Of a stretch of DNA of 64,000 nucleotides, positions 1-13,366 are shown one piece after another. This DNA is from Saururus chinensis (Eukaryota; Streptophyta; Magnoliopsida; Piperales; Saururaceae). Below the pieces are notes generated by a model, which saw only the letters and a program-made list of their open reading frames with translations, was not told the DNA's origin and ran no database searches. Location of the stretch: assembly GCA_035235625.1 (NCBI GenBank), contig CP141140.1, positions 54,121,351-54,185,350 on the forward strand, in the 5' to 3' direction. The position numbers were made by a program, and so were the translations under genes. Numbering within the stretch: the stretch's first letter is position 1; every line of letters starts with the position of its first letter.

Positions 1-2744
1 ATTTTTTATTGAATTGTGAGACTCTTTAACTTCTGAGATATTTTTTTAAGTACAAATTAAGCCACATGGAGCTATTTATATAGTACAAATTATTTTCTCG
101 AAAAGAGACACTAAATTGGGATAGAAAGAGTATTAAAAAAATAATAAAACATATAAAAAGAGCTGACCCTGGTCCAGTTTGAGGTGAGCAAAGTCGGCAC
201 CAACTCAGCTATTTCGGCCCCTACTTTTCAGCCTATTTCAGAGCATCGGTAGAGGGAAGTGAATAGGTCTTTTAGCTGTAGATGGGCTTGCTATGATGGA
301 AAAGCAAGGAGCAGTTAATTCGTTATTGAGCCCAAGGCCTTTCGTTATCCAACTTTAAGCTATAGATAAGTATTCCTAATCTCTTTTGTCGTGATCTCTT
401 TCTTCCTCTCTTATTTTGTTTTTATTTTGTGCTAAAGTCTCTCTCTTCCCCTTGCCTCAGCTTTAGATGCTATTTGGGTAAGAGAAAATACTATGGCCGC
501 CCTCAAAGGCCCACTTTTAGCCAAAGCTCACACACCACGTACTTAAGGCTAACACCAAGCTAAGCTAGGGCTGGCTAGAGCAGGGCTCTTGATTTAGCCT
601 ATTATCTTATTTTTTGGGTTGGGTTGGGTTGGGGGGCTGGACCTAGCATTAGCCTAGCCTAGTAGCCTATTTACAAGCCTTGGCCCTGGCCCTAGCCACA
701 CTCTAAGCAGTTTAGGGACTGGGATTGGGTGGTGCATACATTTTTTTTTTAATAAAAATTTAAGTGGGGTTCCACTAGTTGACCTCATTTTTACAGGTTA
801 GGTAGGGCCATGCTGACATGTCAACCAATAAAAGTTTCACCCTTACCTGGACTTAGGCAGGCCTAAAAAATCCAACCTTGGCTAGGGCCAGGCTGTAAGC
901 TATTTTTTTTACCTCTGTTTAATTTTTTATATTTTTTCATAAAAATTTATTTTTTTAATAGAAAAGTTTATAACCTTTGTGTACAGTTCCACTAGTGGGC
1001 ACTAGATTAGGATCATTTACAACTATCTATGATGACTGAAAACTTAGAATCTCTTACACTTCTTTAAAATATGCAACCTCCTCCTTTCTTCCTTCCCTTC
1101 TATTGAATTTGAAATTATTCAAATCAGTTCAAATAGTCTTTTTTGAACTTTGGGCTAGGCCAAATGTGCTTGTGAGCTTTTTGCCCCCCAAATCCTAGCC
1201 TAACCTTATTTTAGGGCAGGCCTCAAAATTTAAAGCCCAACCTTAGGGCTGGGCTTGAAAATGTATGACCTTAACCCACATTTTTATAGGTCGGGTAGGT
1301 TGGGCCGGCTTCACCCCGACACTTAGTAGGACTAACATGGTTATTTAAAATTATCTTTTTGGGGTGGTTTCTCCTTGTTATGTTTTTTATCTTATAGAAA
1401 GCTTATATATGGACTCCAATTTTTGCTCACTTCCTCGGTATTTCCTAATACCCCACAATTTTTATCATTCACCTCATTTTTTTTATATAAAATTTTAAGT
1501 ATATTCGAGATTTCATAATTTTCACTCTCCTTCTGCCCTTTTTGGTGTCGATTGTCAATGGCATTGATCCCATTGCCGACGTGTCAAGGGCATCAGCCTC
1601 ATCGTCAGCACCATCCCTCCCCCTCCCCTTTCCTAGCCCCATTCCCAGCCATACCTCCCTTTTATGGCTCTACCTAATCCCTTCCTATCCCCTTTCTCTT
1701 CATGATCACCCTTTAGGCATGGCCATCGGGAGGGCAAAGCTAAGAAGATGGTTTCATCCTGGTCCAACCTCCTCACCACCAGTAGTGAAGCTAAAGGGGT
1801 GCCCAGCGGGACATACCTACTCCCAACAAAGGCAACGTGCTCTTGCCCTCACTTAGGAATAACCACCCCCTTTAACTTCACTGACAATGCAATAAGGAGG
1901 TCGGGGCTGTGCAGAATATGAAAATAGGCTACCATTATTTTCTTCTACAAAACTGTGCCCTAGACCAACTTGTTCAACTTAAGGGAAAAAAGATAATTTT
2001 ACCCTATTTGTGAAACTTACTTTTGTCTAAACTTAGGAAAGTCTATTTCAATGAATTTTATGTTTTTCACACATTAAGTAATCTTTATTTTATGACAGGT
2101 TGGGAAATCATTTTTTATATGACCCTAGGTCAATTTTGATTAAAATAGTTAAATTGATGCCTAGGATAAAAAGGTAAGATGACACCTTCGAAGGAATTAA
2201 TTTTGTTCAAACAATTGTCCAAATATTTAAAATTATCTTTTGTTAGGTGTCATTATCTTAATTACTCTTTGAAGTCATTTTGACCTTCAACCAATTCAAG
2301 GTAAAGACGTAATTTTACTTTAGAAGAAATCTTTCTCGAATTGTGCCATACTCTTAGGCATACGTGGTGATCATCATTAGGTTATGTATTAGTGACTTAC
2401 TTGCTGATATTGTCATCTTTTTGTCACTTACCATGTCCCCTAATGGTATTAATTATGACGATTTGTGTGCCTTCATTAATTGGACAGCCTAAAGTTCTTA
2501 TGTTTGTGACATGCCAGGATTTCAAAAAACCCATTTAATTATTTTTAGATTTTTTGGGTGAATTTTGGAGGGTAAGGAGAAAAGATGTGAACAATCGATA
2601 GACACTTTGACTTATCAATAATCTATCAGTAGAAATCTTCAATAGGTACTTTGACATGTCGAAGTTCAAATAGTAGCCTAGCAACATATAATTCCAAACC
2701 AACTGAAGAAGATGTCTTACTTCACTTGGGAGGTTTTTTTTTCT
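1..2744. other. gene-free, repeat-derived stretch
   Basis: No open frame here has a recognisable domain. The stretch at about 540-1320 is rich in GGGCT/GGCCC and AGCCTAG words and ends in a TCGGGTAGGTTGGGCCGG-like segment that recalls hAT-type element ends, but I could not pair two ends. The 104-codon frame at 1542-1856 is a low-complexity Pro/Ser reading of a C-rich tract and is not called as a gene. Confidence 0.5.
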
Positions 2745-2746
2745 TA

Positions 2747-2854
2747 TGCTCCCTTCATCCCACATTAATAGCTCCATTTGGTTCTTTAGAATCAACTAAA
2801 ATTAGTTCATTCTGCAAAATCAAATGGAGCTCTTAATGCGGGATGGAGGGAACT
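2747..2854. mobile_element. short Stowaway-like MITE (108 bp)
   Basis: The element has terminal inverted repeats of about 36 bp with a few mismatches. The left end reads CTCCCTTCATCCCACATTAA and the right end, reverse-complemented, reads TTCCCTCCATCCCGCATTAA. It is flanked by TA on both sides (2745-2746 and 2855-2856). TA target duplication and CTCCCTCYGTCCC-type ends are typical of Tc1/mariner-derived Stowaway MITEs. There is no coding capacity. It shares its ends with the ~200-bp family found elsewhere in this window. Confidence 0.8.
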
Positions 2855-2856
2855 TA

Positions 2857-5330
2857 AGCTTCCATGTGACTAAAGTTGAAACCTTAGTCATTTGGGAGAC
2901 AAGAGGTTACTTTTGGTAGATTTGAGCTCTTTCAAGAGGAGAAAACTCCATTTTAAAGGGAGAAGGAAAGATTGAGAGCTTGAAGACTGACGTAATTCAA
3001 GGTAGGATTGCTAATACCTTAATCTTCATACTATGAAAATCATTTTGTCATTGGGATTAAGATTTAATAAACTTTTGCATGATTTAGAAATAAAAGATGA
3101 AGTTTTCCTTATTTACTTGGTTTAATGGGTTCTCTAGTGATATGGGAAGTAAAGGAAGTGTTTTAAGAAAATGTAGAAGTGCAGGAAGTGAATGGGAAGA
3201 GATAGGAGTCAGGTGGAGCATGAATTTCTTCCCAGAAAAGGAATTGTAGGATATTTGAGGCTAATTGACCTATCAAGAACTTTTCAAGGTTAAAATTTGA
3301 TAGGGTTTGAGCCCATTCAAGGACCCATCAAAGCTAGCTAGAAGGGAAAATTAAAGGGAAAAGTGGGTTAAAGGTGTTAGAATTAGTGGAGATGAGTTTC
3401 AAAGAGTTAATCCATGGAAAGAAAAGAGAATTAGGCCAAAGATGCACTATTGACAGGGGTTCGGCAAACACCTTATTCCCATTGATAGTGTCGATGGGAT
3501 TCTAGATGAGGTTCTACATGCCTTGACCAGAGAGTGTCAAAAGTGACTCTAAAGTATAGTAAGCCTAGAAAAATTATTATTAGTGATTAATGCTAATGTA
3601 TAATGCATCCCTAAATGAATAAAAGGATTCAATTGAGGATTAATTTGAAGAGACTATAGATAACTTGAGTGTATTTTTTATACTCTTCTCCCTTGAGGGT
3701 CACTATAGTGTCTCTAGTCAAAAACCAAATATTAAGAACTACAAGATGTGACTTATTATATACTATGCACAGGAATTTAAATCTACCACAAAAAAAAAAT
3801 CAACCAACCACACAAAAGTGCGCATGATATTTTTTTAACATGGAAACCTAACTCCGAAAAAAACTACGCAACATGTCCCTCAGCCGATCAATCAATGCAC
3901 TATGAAGTTAAGATATTACAAAGACACAATTGTTACTAACCTTACAAACTAAAAGTCTATATCTAGATGTCTGTGCAAACTTAAATCTTTCATCTTCTCC
4001 TTCTTCAACAAGAGACTCCTGCTTTCTGAAGCTTTAATCAAGGTCCATTATGATTTGATTCCTTTTCAACTTGTGTGTGGTGTGATGAGCAGTAACTCAC
4101 AACTCTCAATTCAATTCATAATCACTTATGAATTAAATCAACTCAACTCTTTTTTATCTCACTCATAAAATCACAAAGTGTGTGAAGGATTTAAATAGAG
4201 AAGTTCTCAAATTTTCCTTACAAATAATTTCTCTCTACACCCTCAATTCTCTCTAAGAACTCTATTCTTTTCTCTCTCTCTTTCTCTTTTCTCTTTTGTC
4301 ATGCACTAGGATTATATAGGACTTTAAGTCAGTTAAGATCTATGTATTTTAAAAGAAGAAAAATTGTTCTCAAATGACCGAAATTAGCCAAAAACTACAC
4401 CAATCAATTGTTCCATATGGTGATTTATCATTTCCAATACTATTTGAAACTTGGCCTGAACAATCTATTCGCATTGTGATTGATCATTCATTGTACTAGA
4501 TGAAACATGTTTTTAATCGATCTTTCTATTGGATGATCAATCATTGGATTTCAAGACCAATTGATCATCACTATCGACCAATAGCTTCTAAATAATTTAT
4601 GATTTTTGTTCAATTTTTATCCAATCTTTTTCCTACCCTGACATATGACTAATCATAGTAATCCTAAGTGTGTGTGACATTGTATGCCTGATTCAATACT
4701 TGTTGTCTTCAAAAAAAATTTAAGTCTTTCAATTTTAAATTTGATTTGACTCATCACTTGTCAAACTAAATTTTTCAGAACTTAACTAAACATTGATTGG
4801 ACACAATTTTAATCAACAAAATTAAGCAAAGACTCTACATATGTCACAATGTTCTAACAATGTGAATTGACAAATTTATATCTTAGTGAAAGATGAGTGA
4901 GGTCTTAGAGCTAGGGATTGGGATAACAACTAAGTTATCCAAGAAGGGATATACCCTAACTCTTTGAGAGACTGAGGAATAATGAATTACTTGAGTGAGC
5001 GCTTGTGGGAACAAGTGGTGGGACTGAAGCTTAAGAGGATCTCTTTGACTGGAAAAGCTAATGGGTGATGACCAATGTGCATTAGAACCCAAGGTCATTA
5101 TTTTGTATTATTTTCTTGCATATAATCAATCCTAAGGGGGAGACTTGAATGGCTGACCACCAAGGTGGTGTCATATGAGGAATATGTTAGTTTGTGAACT
5201 ATGTGTATGATATAAAAAATCGAGAAAAATAAAGTACCTCTAACTCGCAATTAACTTACAAGATTTATCTGCCCCATTTTTTAAACAAAACAAACAGATT
5301 TTGTTTAAATTAATGTGCCTAATTCTAATG
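2857..5330. other. gene-free AT-rich stretch
   Basis: There is no credible coding frame. The part at about 3755-4860 resembles the probable LTR at 5331-6443 in word use (runs of ATCAATCGATC-like text, TTCTCCTTCTTCAACAA, and an end near GTTCTAACAA). It may be a decayed relative, but I could not fix its borders. Confidence 0.4.
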
Positions 5331-6443
5331 TGTTCTAACAAAAATTTTCAACCAACTCAATAAGAAAACACACAAGAATTTTTACGTGGACAAAGAAAAA
5401 TCAAATGACATTTTGTCAAGATTAACTATGCACTATGTAAAACTATTATTATAGAATTACCAGTTACAAAGATAAAAAACTTATTTTTCTTCAAATGGTT
5501 GGTTCTCCACACTACTATTGATTTTTGAATAAACTACTCCTTGGTTGTTTACCAGCCATAGCTTGAACTTTTCCTCTTTGTGCCTTTGATCAAAGTAGAT
5601 CTTTGATCTCATTCTTTTGAAATAAATTCTCTATTCTCCTTAATCTTCTCAACAACAATCTTCAACAAACATCATGCCTCACATATGTGTTTGTGCTCTC
5701 ATCTCACCTTCAATCACTCTTCTTGATTTGGGTAGAGATTTTTTCACTCTAAAAGACTAGTTCTTTCAAAACTCCATTAGTATAACTTCACACAAGATCT
5801 CTAATTTTTTTAGGTCTTCTCTCTTCTCTTCATCATGTCTTAGTCATTTTTTGTAGACTCACAAGTCTCAAAAGAAATATAACTCCAACTAGGAATCCAA
5901 ATAAAACTAGAAAGTTTAATTTAGAGAACTCTACGTTCCATTGATGATTATTCTATAGGGCGATCGATCCATCCATTTCCCTTTTACTTACGACTATTCC
6001 ATCAATCGATCTATCGACCCACCGATTGATTGATAAACTCTTAGCTTCGTTTTCAACAATATATTTTTTGGTTCCGATTGATTGATTATTCATTGAAGTG
6101 ATTCATCGCTCTTAAAAATTTCTGAGATTCTGCTATAGTTCATCACCGATCGTTCGTTCCAATCTGGTAATTAATTGTTCTGACCAGATTTTTTATTTTT
6201 CCATATAAAAACCTCAAATTCTCAACATTCTTTCACATAAGGTCTCTTTTATTCGAAAGTGTGCGAATGTGAAGTTTGTGCATATTTCTACCTAACAAAA
6301 ACATAGATTTGAGTCCACCTTTCGTTTCATCTTCATAATTCAATCTTCAGACATAAACTGACTAAAAAAAATACATATCAATAACATTATTTTGATCACA
6401 GAAATAAGCCAATACAAGCTTTAAGGGCACTTATGCTCTTACA
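5331..6443 (-). repeat. probable Copia-type LTR, minus orientation
   Basis: Read on the minus strand, a purine tract ATAGGGGGAGAT (plus 6444-6455) is followed directly by TGTAAGAGC. This is the usual polypurine-tract to 3'-LTR junction of plant LTR retrotransposons. The minus-strand LTR would end in TGTTAGAACA near 5331, giving about 1.1 kb with TG...CA ends. I could not recognise any pol-coding sequence beyond the purine tract (above 6456), and no target duplication is obvious, so the far border is uncertain. Confidence 0.5.
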
Positions 6444-6455
6444 ATCTCCCCCTAT
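6444..6455 (-). other. polypurine tract of LTR element
   Basis: The minus-strand sequence ATAGGGGGAGAT abuts the TG of the putative 3' LTR. It would be the plus-strand primer in reverse transcription. Known LTR elements have this layout; the assignment here is by position and base composition only. Confidence 0.5.
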
Positions 6456-9237
6456 GGCTCTTTCGTGACAAAATACTACAACCAGTCATATAAAAAAGTA
6501 AAAATTACAATTTTATAGTGCATAATCAAATTTAGACACATTATCCAACAATGACTCTCTCATTTAATCTATAATACTCTAATTCTATCGTGGTGTGGTC
6601 TTCAACTAATAATTAACATGCACATCACAAACTAGAACATACCCACATAATATTGTTATAAGGAACAAGAAGATACATAATTTAAAATTTCAAGTAAGAA
6701 AAAGATTAATCGTTATAATCATGTCAAGAAATTTCTTTTTTTATTAATTTAGCCTAGATCTTCTTTTTCAAGCTCTCTGCTAGCTCTCTACCCTCAATAT
6801 TTAAGGTTATTTCTAACCCAAAATTTTCCTTCTTTTTGGCACAAATAAACAAAAGAAAATCAAAGCAAAGAAGAAAAACCATAGAGAAAAAAAAACTCGT
6901 AAACCAATTTTAAACCACATCTAGAATCATTTTTAGGAGAATCAAATAAATACTTTATTGAAAATAAAGTTTGTTGTTAACCATGTACCAATATCAATTG
7001 TGAACATACTTTCTAAGTTTCAAAATAACACACCCTTTGTATCCCACAATAACATAACTTAATCTTATCAGCGACTCGACCAAATAATCAAAAATTCTAA
7101 TTACAAGCCTCTTACTAGAAAAGATGTGAAAATGTTCTACTTCAAGTCAAAGACTATACAATAATTATTCAAAATAATCATCAAAATATCAATGAATAAT
7201 ATACTCAAAAACAACTTTGCTCTTCCAGTACCTTGACAAATAAGTCTATTGAGAAACTTGGCCCATGCTTATATTGCGTTTGATCATTTATTTACATTAA
7301 ATAAATAAAAAATACTATAATTTATACAAAATGTTATTTCTTTTCTTGTCATTCTCTATACAATTACCTTTTTTTCAAATTTTGGTTTTTCCATTCTTTT
7401 CATACTTTAGATTTTAATGACTTTTTCTTAGTTCTTGTGACCTTGCACTATATATATTTTTTCTACGCCTTTTTTAGTCTCAAGGGGATGGTATTCACAT
7501 TAATACAAGATTTATCATGTACGCGGCCCTGTAAGTCATCTTTATGAGAGTTAGCCAAGTTCAATGGAGGTCATAAATAAAAGGAGCTTGTTTGAAGAGG
7601 CTAGAAGAAAACAAAGACAAGGCGAAGAGGAGAAAAGCTTCATGACTTAGAGGAGAAGACTTGAAGGTCATCAACAAAAGAGTTTGAGGAGATTTAAACC
7701 AAAGAAGAGTTTGTGTTAGAGTCTTCACAAGAGGCTTGTGGTTTGCTTGCATCAATGTAAAGGTCTTGCTTGCTAGTGCATTGATTTAACCATTGAGAGG
7801 CTGTCATTATTTTTTCCCTAGTTTGGGTTTTCCACGTAAAAATCATGTGTATGTTTCTGTGACTTGCATGTTGATGGTTTGATTACTTGTTAAAGTACTA
7901 GGATTATGAGCAATCTAGTGATCTACTATACCATCTAGACATATATTAAACTCTCACCATAACCATGGGCTTAAATGTATACCTCTCATGTTTAGCTTAG
8001 TAGAAATCCCATAATAGTCGAAAAATAAATAATCCCTAATACAAGCCCAAGATATGCCTATTGATGGCATACTTGAAAACACCCATCATTCCACACCACA
8101 ATCCACACATATCCAATCCAATATAATGTACAATTCATCATAAATTATCTAGCATAGCATGATTTATTGCATAAGCATATAAATAAAAATGCACATAATT
8201 CTTCCTACGAACATACGAGCAATCAATCATTCATCAAGCCCATAGACACATCCTTCAATTGGCATGTACATGATCTATTGTCATACCACTACACCTGATA
8301 TCATTAGCATTAGGCTTCATTAAGTATGTATTTACATTGTCCCTAGAAGGCATTCTAACATACAAGGCATGTTGTAATGAAATTATGAGTTCAAAGTCAC
8401 CAACCTTGTCATTTGAGCGAGTTTGATAATGAAACACATGATGATGCCAATGTCGGCGCAATTCCAGCGAACCAATGCATCACCTTTGCTAATATGAGGC
8501 TGCCCTAGGGTAGAAAAACATCGAAGGCTTGTTAGGGGTTTAGGCAGTGTGCAGTTCGGTCCCTACTATATGTCGTTTGATCCACAAACCTCCCATTGAT
8601 GCATACAAGTGGTGGAAATGTGCCCTAAAGGGGCTGTTGGGAGGTCCCAAAGATTGTAGCGATGCAAGGGCTCGTCAGCCAGCTATTGGAAAATTGAAAC
8701 CAACTGTTAGAAGCATGATCCACCTTAGATGGAGGTCAATGACGGAAGTTGTGGAGACCAACACCCATGTAAAAAGGGGCTAGGGGGGTGTAAAGGTAGG
8801 GAGTTGAATAAGACGAGGACAAGGGTGGTGGTGGCAGGATACAATCACCAGTGAGGTAAATTAGTTGCTGGACAACACAAAAACTTGTTGTCCTAACCAG
8901 TTCCAATGTAAAAAGGGAAGGGGAAGGAAATACAAGTCTAGATATGGGGAAGGAGAGAATAAGGAAGGATGTTTTGGCTAGAGACGGGGTGGAGGGATAG
9001 TGGCTAGCTAGAAACAACCCACAACAGAAGCAAAATGGCTTTCTGATGGCCAAAACGCGCAAAGAAGAGGAAGAAATAGGGGAGGCAATGTCAGACACAA
9101 GAAGGGTTGTTGGTGGTAGCCCTAGCCAACGGTATGGTGGCAAGACATGGAGGAGCCCAATGAAGGGGTGGCATCCGTGCGCCACATATAGAGTTGGAAG
9201 CATAAGCTTTTGAGAGAGAAAAACATGACCGCAGCTT

Positions 9238-9306
<69 letters not shown>

Positions 9307-12300
9307 TCTTTTCACTTTATCCCCTTTTTTGAGTCATATCTCCAAAATTCACATCGGATTGCCTTCTTACATGTACAAGTCCTCTAAAACACAAAGAGGC
9401 CCACCTCTTCTACACTAAAGCATTCTTTCTTGCATCAGAACCCTATACTATTCACCAAGGCCCCAACTTACGCACCAAAGCCCTATCTTATCTGCTAAAC
9501 CTTTTATACATGTCAAAGCCCTCTTAACGAGTCAAACCCTTCCAACAATGGCAAGGCCCCATACAGGAATCCAGTACATGAATATCAAGCTAAAAGAGAA
9601 GTATATTTATGACAAAATATTTGATTTCCCTTGAAAAAGGTAAACAGAAAACCACGAAAAAAATCTGGGTTATTACAACACAGCTGTTGAGGAGGCTTAT
9701 TTTTAATTAAAGGCCCTTGAAGGAGTTTTATCACCACAATTGAAGAGAGTTTTGATTGGTGGAGTGCTATTAAAGAAGACAAAGATTAAACTTGAAGAGA
9801 AAAACACCAATGAGGTATATTGGTGGCCAACAAACAGCAGTAGAAGGGACTTTTAGTGTGTTTAGAGGTTGGTTGTTTGAGTCTTATAAGTTCTTAACTT
9901 CATAATGCAATTCATCCAACTAAAAGGATAGGTTGATTGGTTGTTTCCTAATTTGGGTTTTCACAAAATCCCTGATGTGTTTGCATGATTGTTTGATTTG
10001 CATAATGTTAGGATTTTAATTCCCTTGTGATTTCGTAAGATGTATTTTAAATCCCTAATGTGTTTGTGTTTGCATGATTGTTTGATTTGCACTAGTGTTA
10101 GTATTTCAATCGAGGCTACATCTCTTTTACTTTGGAAATGCATTTGTGCTAGAGGCACTGCGGTGACCCCTATATAGAGAAGGGTATCAAGCTCTCAACA
10201 TATCATGATAATGATAATATGATATGTGTGCTATCTAAACTATATTGATACAATATAGTCCTTACCAGTCTAGGGTTTGCATATGTGAGCAACTGCCTTG
10301 TCAATGACTTCACCACTGCAGATGAATCGCCTATGAACCCTACCTCGTTGTTGTTGAAGTCACTGCCATGCCAAAATAATTAAAAGCTGAACATCATAGC
10401 CATGTGAGTGGAGAAGGGAAGTTTGACAAATATCCCAATGCAAAATCGCTATCGTTGAGTTGAGTTAACGAAGGTTGAAGATTTACCTAACAGAGATAAG
10501 AATGCACTATTAAATGGAATCACCAATGCAAAGTCTCAATTCGTTGTCTCATCAGGTCGCTTTTGTGTTTATGACCCTTCGCCAATAGGTTTACAAAATA
10601 TTGAACCCTAACCGCTACTATGCACATTTTATAAATTTTCGTGTTAACCCTAATTTTATATAATATTTTTTATAAAATTAGGGAATATTAAATATTTACA
10701 TCTTGGGTCAGATACTATAGAAAGAACTCTTTTATGAAATGATTGTAAGACCAAAACATTAGCTATTGCAGTGACTTTTTTTACTTAAAACTTTTGTGAA
10801 AAAAGTAGAATGGCAATCCTAATAGCCCCCAAAAAATAGTTAATGGTAATGTATAGCTAATATTTGACACCAAAAGATATATTTGATCAATTGTTCATGG
10901 AGAATAGAAATGTGATCAATTGTTGCTCAAAAACTAAGGTGATATAAGGACACTACTAAGTTAATTTCATATGCATGGAGAAAGTCATCTATACCGTCAT
11001 ATTAAAATAACTGTTAATGATTGATTACTACTATTTAACATTGACCCCTAATATTTCCATAAATAAACATTGTCAAACAATAAAAATACAGCCACCCCCA
11101 CACACGTGCATGGAAAGAAAGTGTTTCGGAGAAAATAAGGCACGTGAAAAATTCCAGAGATGTAAGTGCAATTATTATCTTTATATTGCCTTTGACTGAG
11201 AAATTTATACACTCACAACTAATGGTAGGTGGAAACCTTTTTTTTTTTTGGCTTTGATGGGAAGGTAGGTGGATCCTTGCATTATTAAAGGTACTGGCTT
11301 TTCACTGAATCAGCAGGAAACTTCCACGCAGTCTAGTCGGGCACTGTATTATTAGTGAAGATCAGAGAACGCAGTCCCCCCGACGAAAGAGTTAAGAAAA
11401 GTGACAGATGAGCAAATTTGGGACACTATTACGAGTTGTTATGAGGTTTAGAAGGCCATGAACCTGGCCTCGGACACGCTCATCCGGTCCGGTCCCCCTC
11501 CTGCCTCACAGCTGGCTTTCCGCGTTTGATGACCCATGCAGGCTGGAAGTACGGCTTGCGTTTACTGCAATGCCCCTGCCAGCCCTACCATCTTTTCCTT
11601 GTCATTCCTGCTGGTTGTCAAGTTTGTAACTGCTCCTTGTACCTTCGCATCTTGTGTATTAAGTATTTTGGTTTTGTATATCTTGGTGAAGTATTGCCTG
11701 TATATATAATTGGAGGGTGGAGTGTGCTGCTCAAATTTCTGCAAAAGAAATGTTGTTATGATCTTTATTTAATTATGAATGAATTTGAAGAAAAAAATTC
11801 TCATTAAAAAAGATGTTTGGTGCAATAAAATGTCTTTCTTGTGAAGGGAATGATGACCAAAATGCATTTGATAGCAGTTGTTTGTAATTTAGGAAGGAAC
11901 TAGGAGAAAATTACTTGAGAACCTTGTGGAAATTTTTTACAAAAATCTCTGTATAAGTTAGGATTCTTCTTTATCATTGGCACATTCAAGGTAGAGGTTA
12001 ATTAAGCTCAAGGGTAACAATTGTTTTCCAGTATTGCCTCCTTCTCTGCTCTTGATTATTGAGTATAACCCCATCCTTTTGCCCCCTAAACTACTAGAAT
12101 TCCATGGTGCATGCAAGAGAGATGCCAAAGAGCCTCTTTGGTTGAGAAAGAAAAATAACTTAAAAAGGTCTTTCCACCATAATTCTCCTTAGGATGAGGT
12201 TTAAGTTTTATATGCCCTTTCAAAAGGATATATCGTTTTGCGAGGTGATGTGATTCAAAATTACTTCCCTTTAAAAACTAAATAAGGGTACCCAAATGTG

Positions 12301-13280
12301 CCTCAAGTTTATCCATTGACTAAATTTTCTCACTCCAACCCTGATTATATTTTATAATTAAGATGTGATTATCTGTGAAAATTTACTTATGAATTCTTTT
12401 TAACAAAGGGTATCTTAGTTCTTAGAACCCGACTAGAAGGGGTAGGGCGACTAGCCTCGAATGGCACTATATCCTACTATCAATCCCCTCAAGTAACACA
12501 TGAACTTTGATTTAAACAAATTTTAGAATTCCGCTTTCACTTCATATACTCCATTGCCTCAACTCTACTCTAAGCATCTTCGCCTCTCTCCATTTAATAG
12601 TCCAATCAGGAAGAGTTAATTATTAATATTTACTTGAATTGACTATTCTTGTACAAAACTTTCATATTAAAGAACCTCTATTAATGTTCCCCCTCTTCCT
12701 CCCCCAATCAAAATTTCTTAACTAAGCATCTAATCTTATTAGCTTGATAAACATAAATATATATTTTAAATTGTAATGAAATAATTGTAGACTAGGATTT
12801 TCAAGTGGCATACGTTTGCATCTTTAGAATGAAACCCATACATATTCCAATACTTTTGTTTAAAGGGCCTATACCACTTTCTATTCAATAAAATCTTACA
12901 TCAAGTTGTAATTAGATAAAGAAAAGCGAATATTCTATTATCATATATAGGGCCCATTAAAACCCACTTTTTTCTATCCAATCAAAATTTGGTACAAGGT
13001 CATTATCTTTCTTAAAGTTATTGAAGTACATCAAAGCGTGCACAATGTTAATAATACAAAAAGGATAACCTTATTAAAGAGAAAAAAACCTAAAAATACA
13101 AGGGCCATATGAAAGTACAAAACTTAATAGTAGGGTGATAATTGAAAGTAAAAAAAAATCCTTCAAATATTCACATGTCTATTATCGTAAATGTGCACCA
13201 CAGTGAGATCTTCCGGACAGTACCTCTCGTACCACCCAAAGAGAATCCGTGGGACCCGCACCAGCTGTCGTTCAAAACAG
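6456..13280. other. gene-free stretch upstream of the AP2/ERF gene
   Basis: All frames are short (under about 155 codons), AT-biased and unrecognisable. The 155-codon minus frame at 8736-9203 and the 93-codon plus frame at 11526-11807 match no family I know. The more GC-rich blocks at about 8540-9200 and 11340-11600 may be old repeat or promoter sequence. No RNA gene is recognised. Confidence 0.45.
9243..9304. repeat. (AT)31 dinucleotide microsatellite
   Basis: An uninterrupted run of AT units, about 31 copies. Such tracts are highly length-variable. It creates a meaningless Tyr-Ile repeat frame on the minus strand, which is not a gene. Confidence 0.97.
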
Positions 13281-13287
13281 CGCAGCC

Positions 13288-13294
13288 TATATAG
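13288..13294 (+). promoter_or_regulatory. TATA box of AP2/ERF gene
   Basis: TATATAG lies 79 bp upstream of the AP2/ERF start codon, which leaves room for a transcript start near 13,320 and a short GC-rich 5' leader. The spacing is normal for a plant core promoter. Confidence 0.6.
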
Positions 13295-13366
13295 ACACTT
13301 CGAACGAGTACTCCTCCCGCCCTGCTCCGCTGGGTCCATTTCCCGTTCTTTCCTACCCGTATCCAG

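Noticed and set aside
540-1325. Possible hAT-like element with GGGCTGG and TTGGGCCGG ends
   Set aside because: I could not match two inverted ends or a flanking duplication, so only the base composition is noted.
8736-9315. 155-codon and 74-codon minus-strand frames, one with a long Tyr-Ile repeat
   Set aside because: The Tyr-Ile run is a translation of the (AT)31 tract, and the longer frame has no domain, no splice context and no resemblance to any family.
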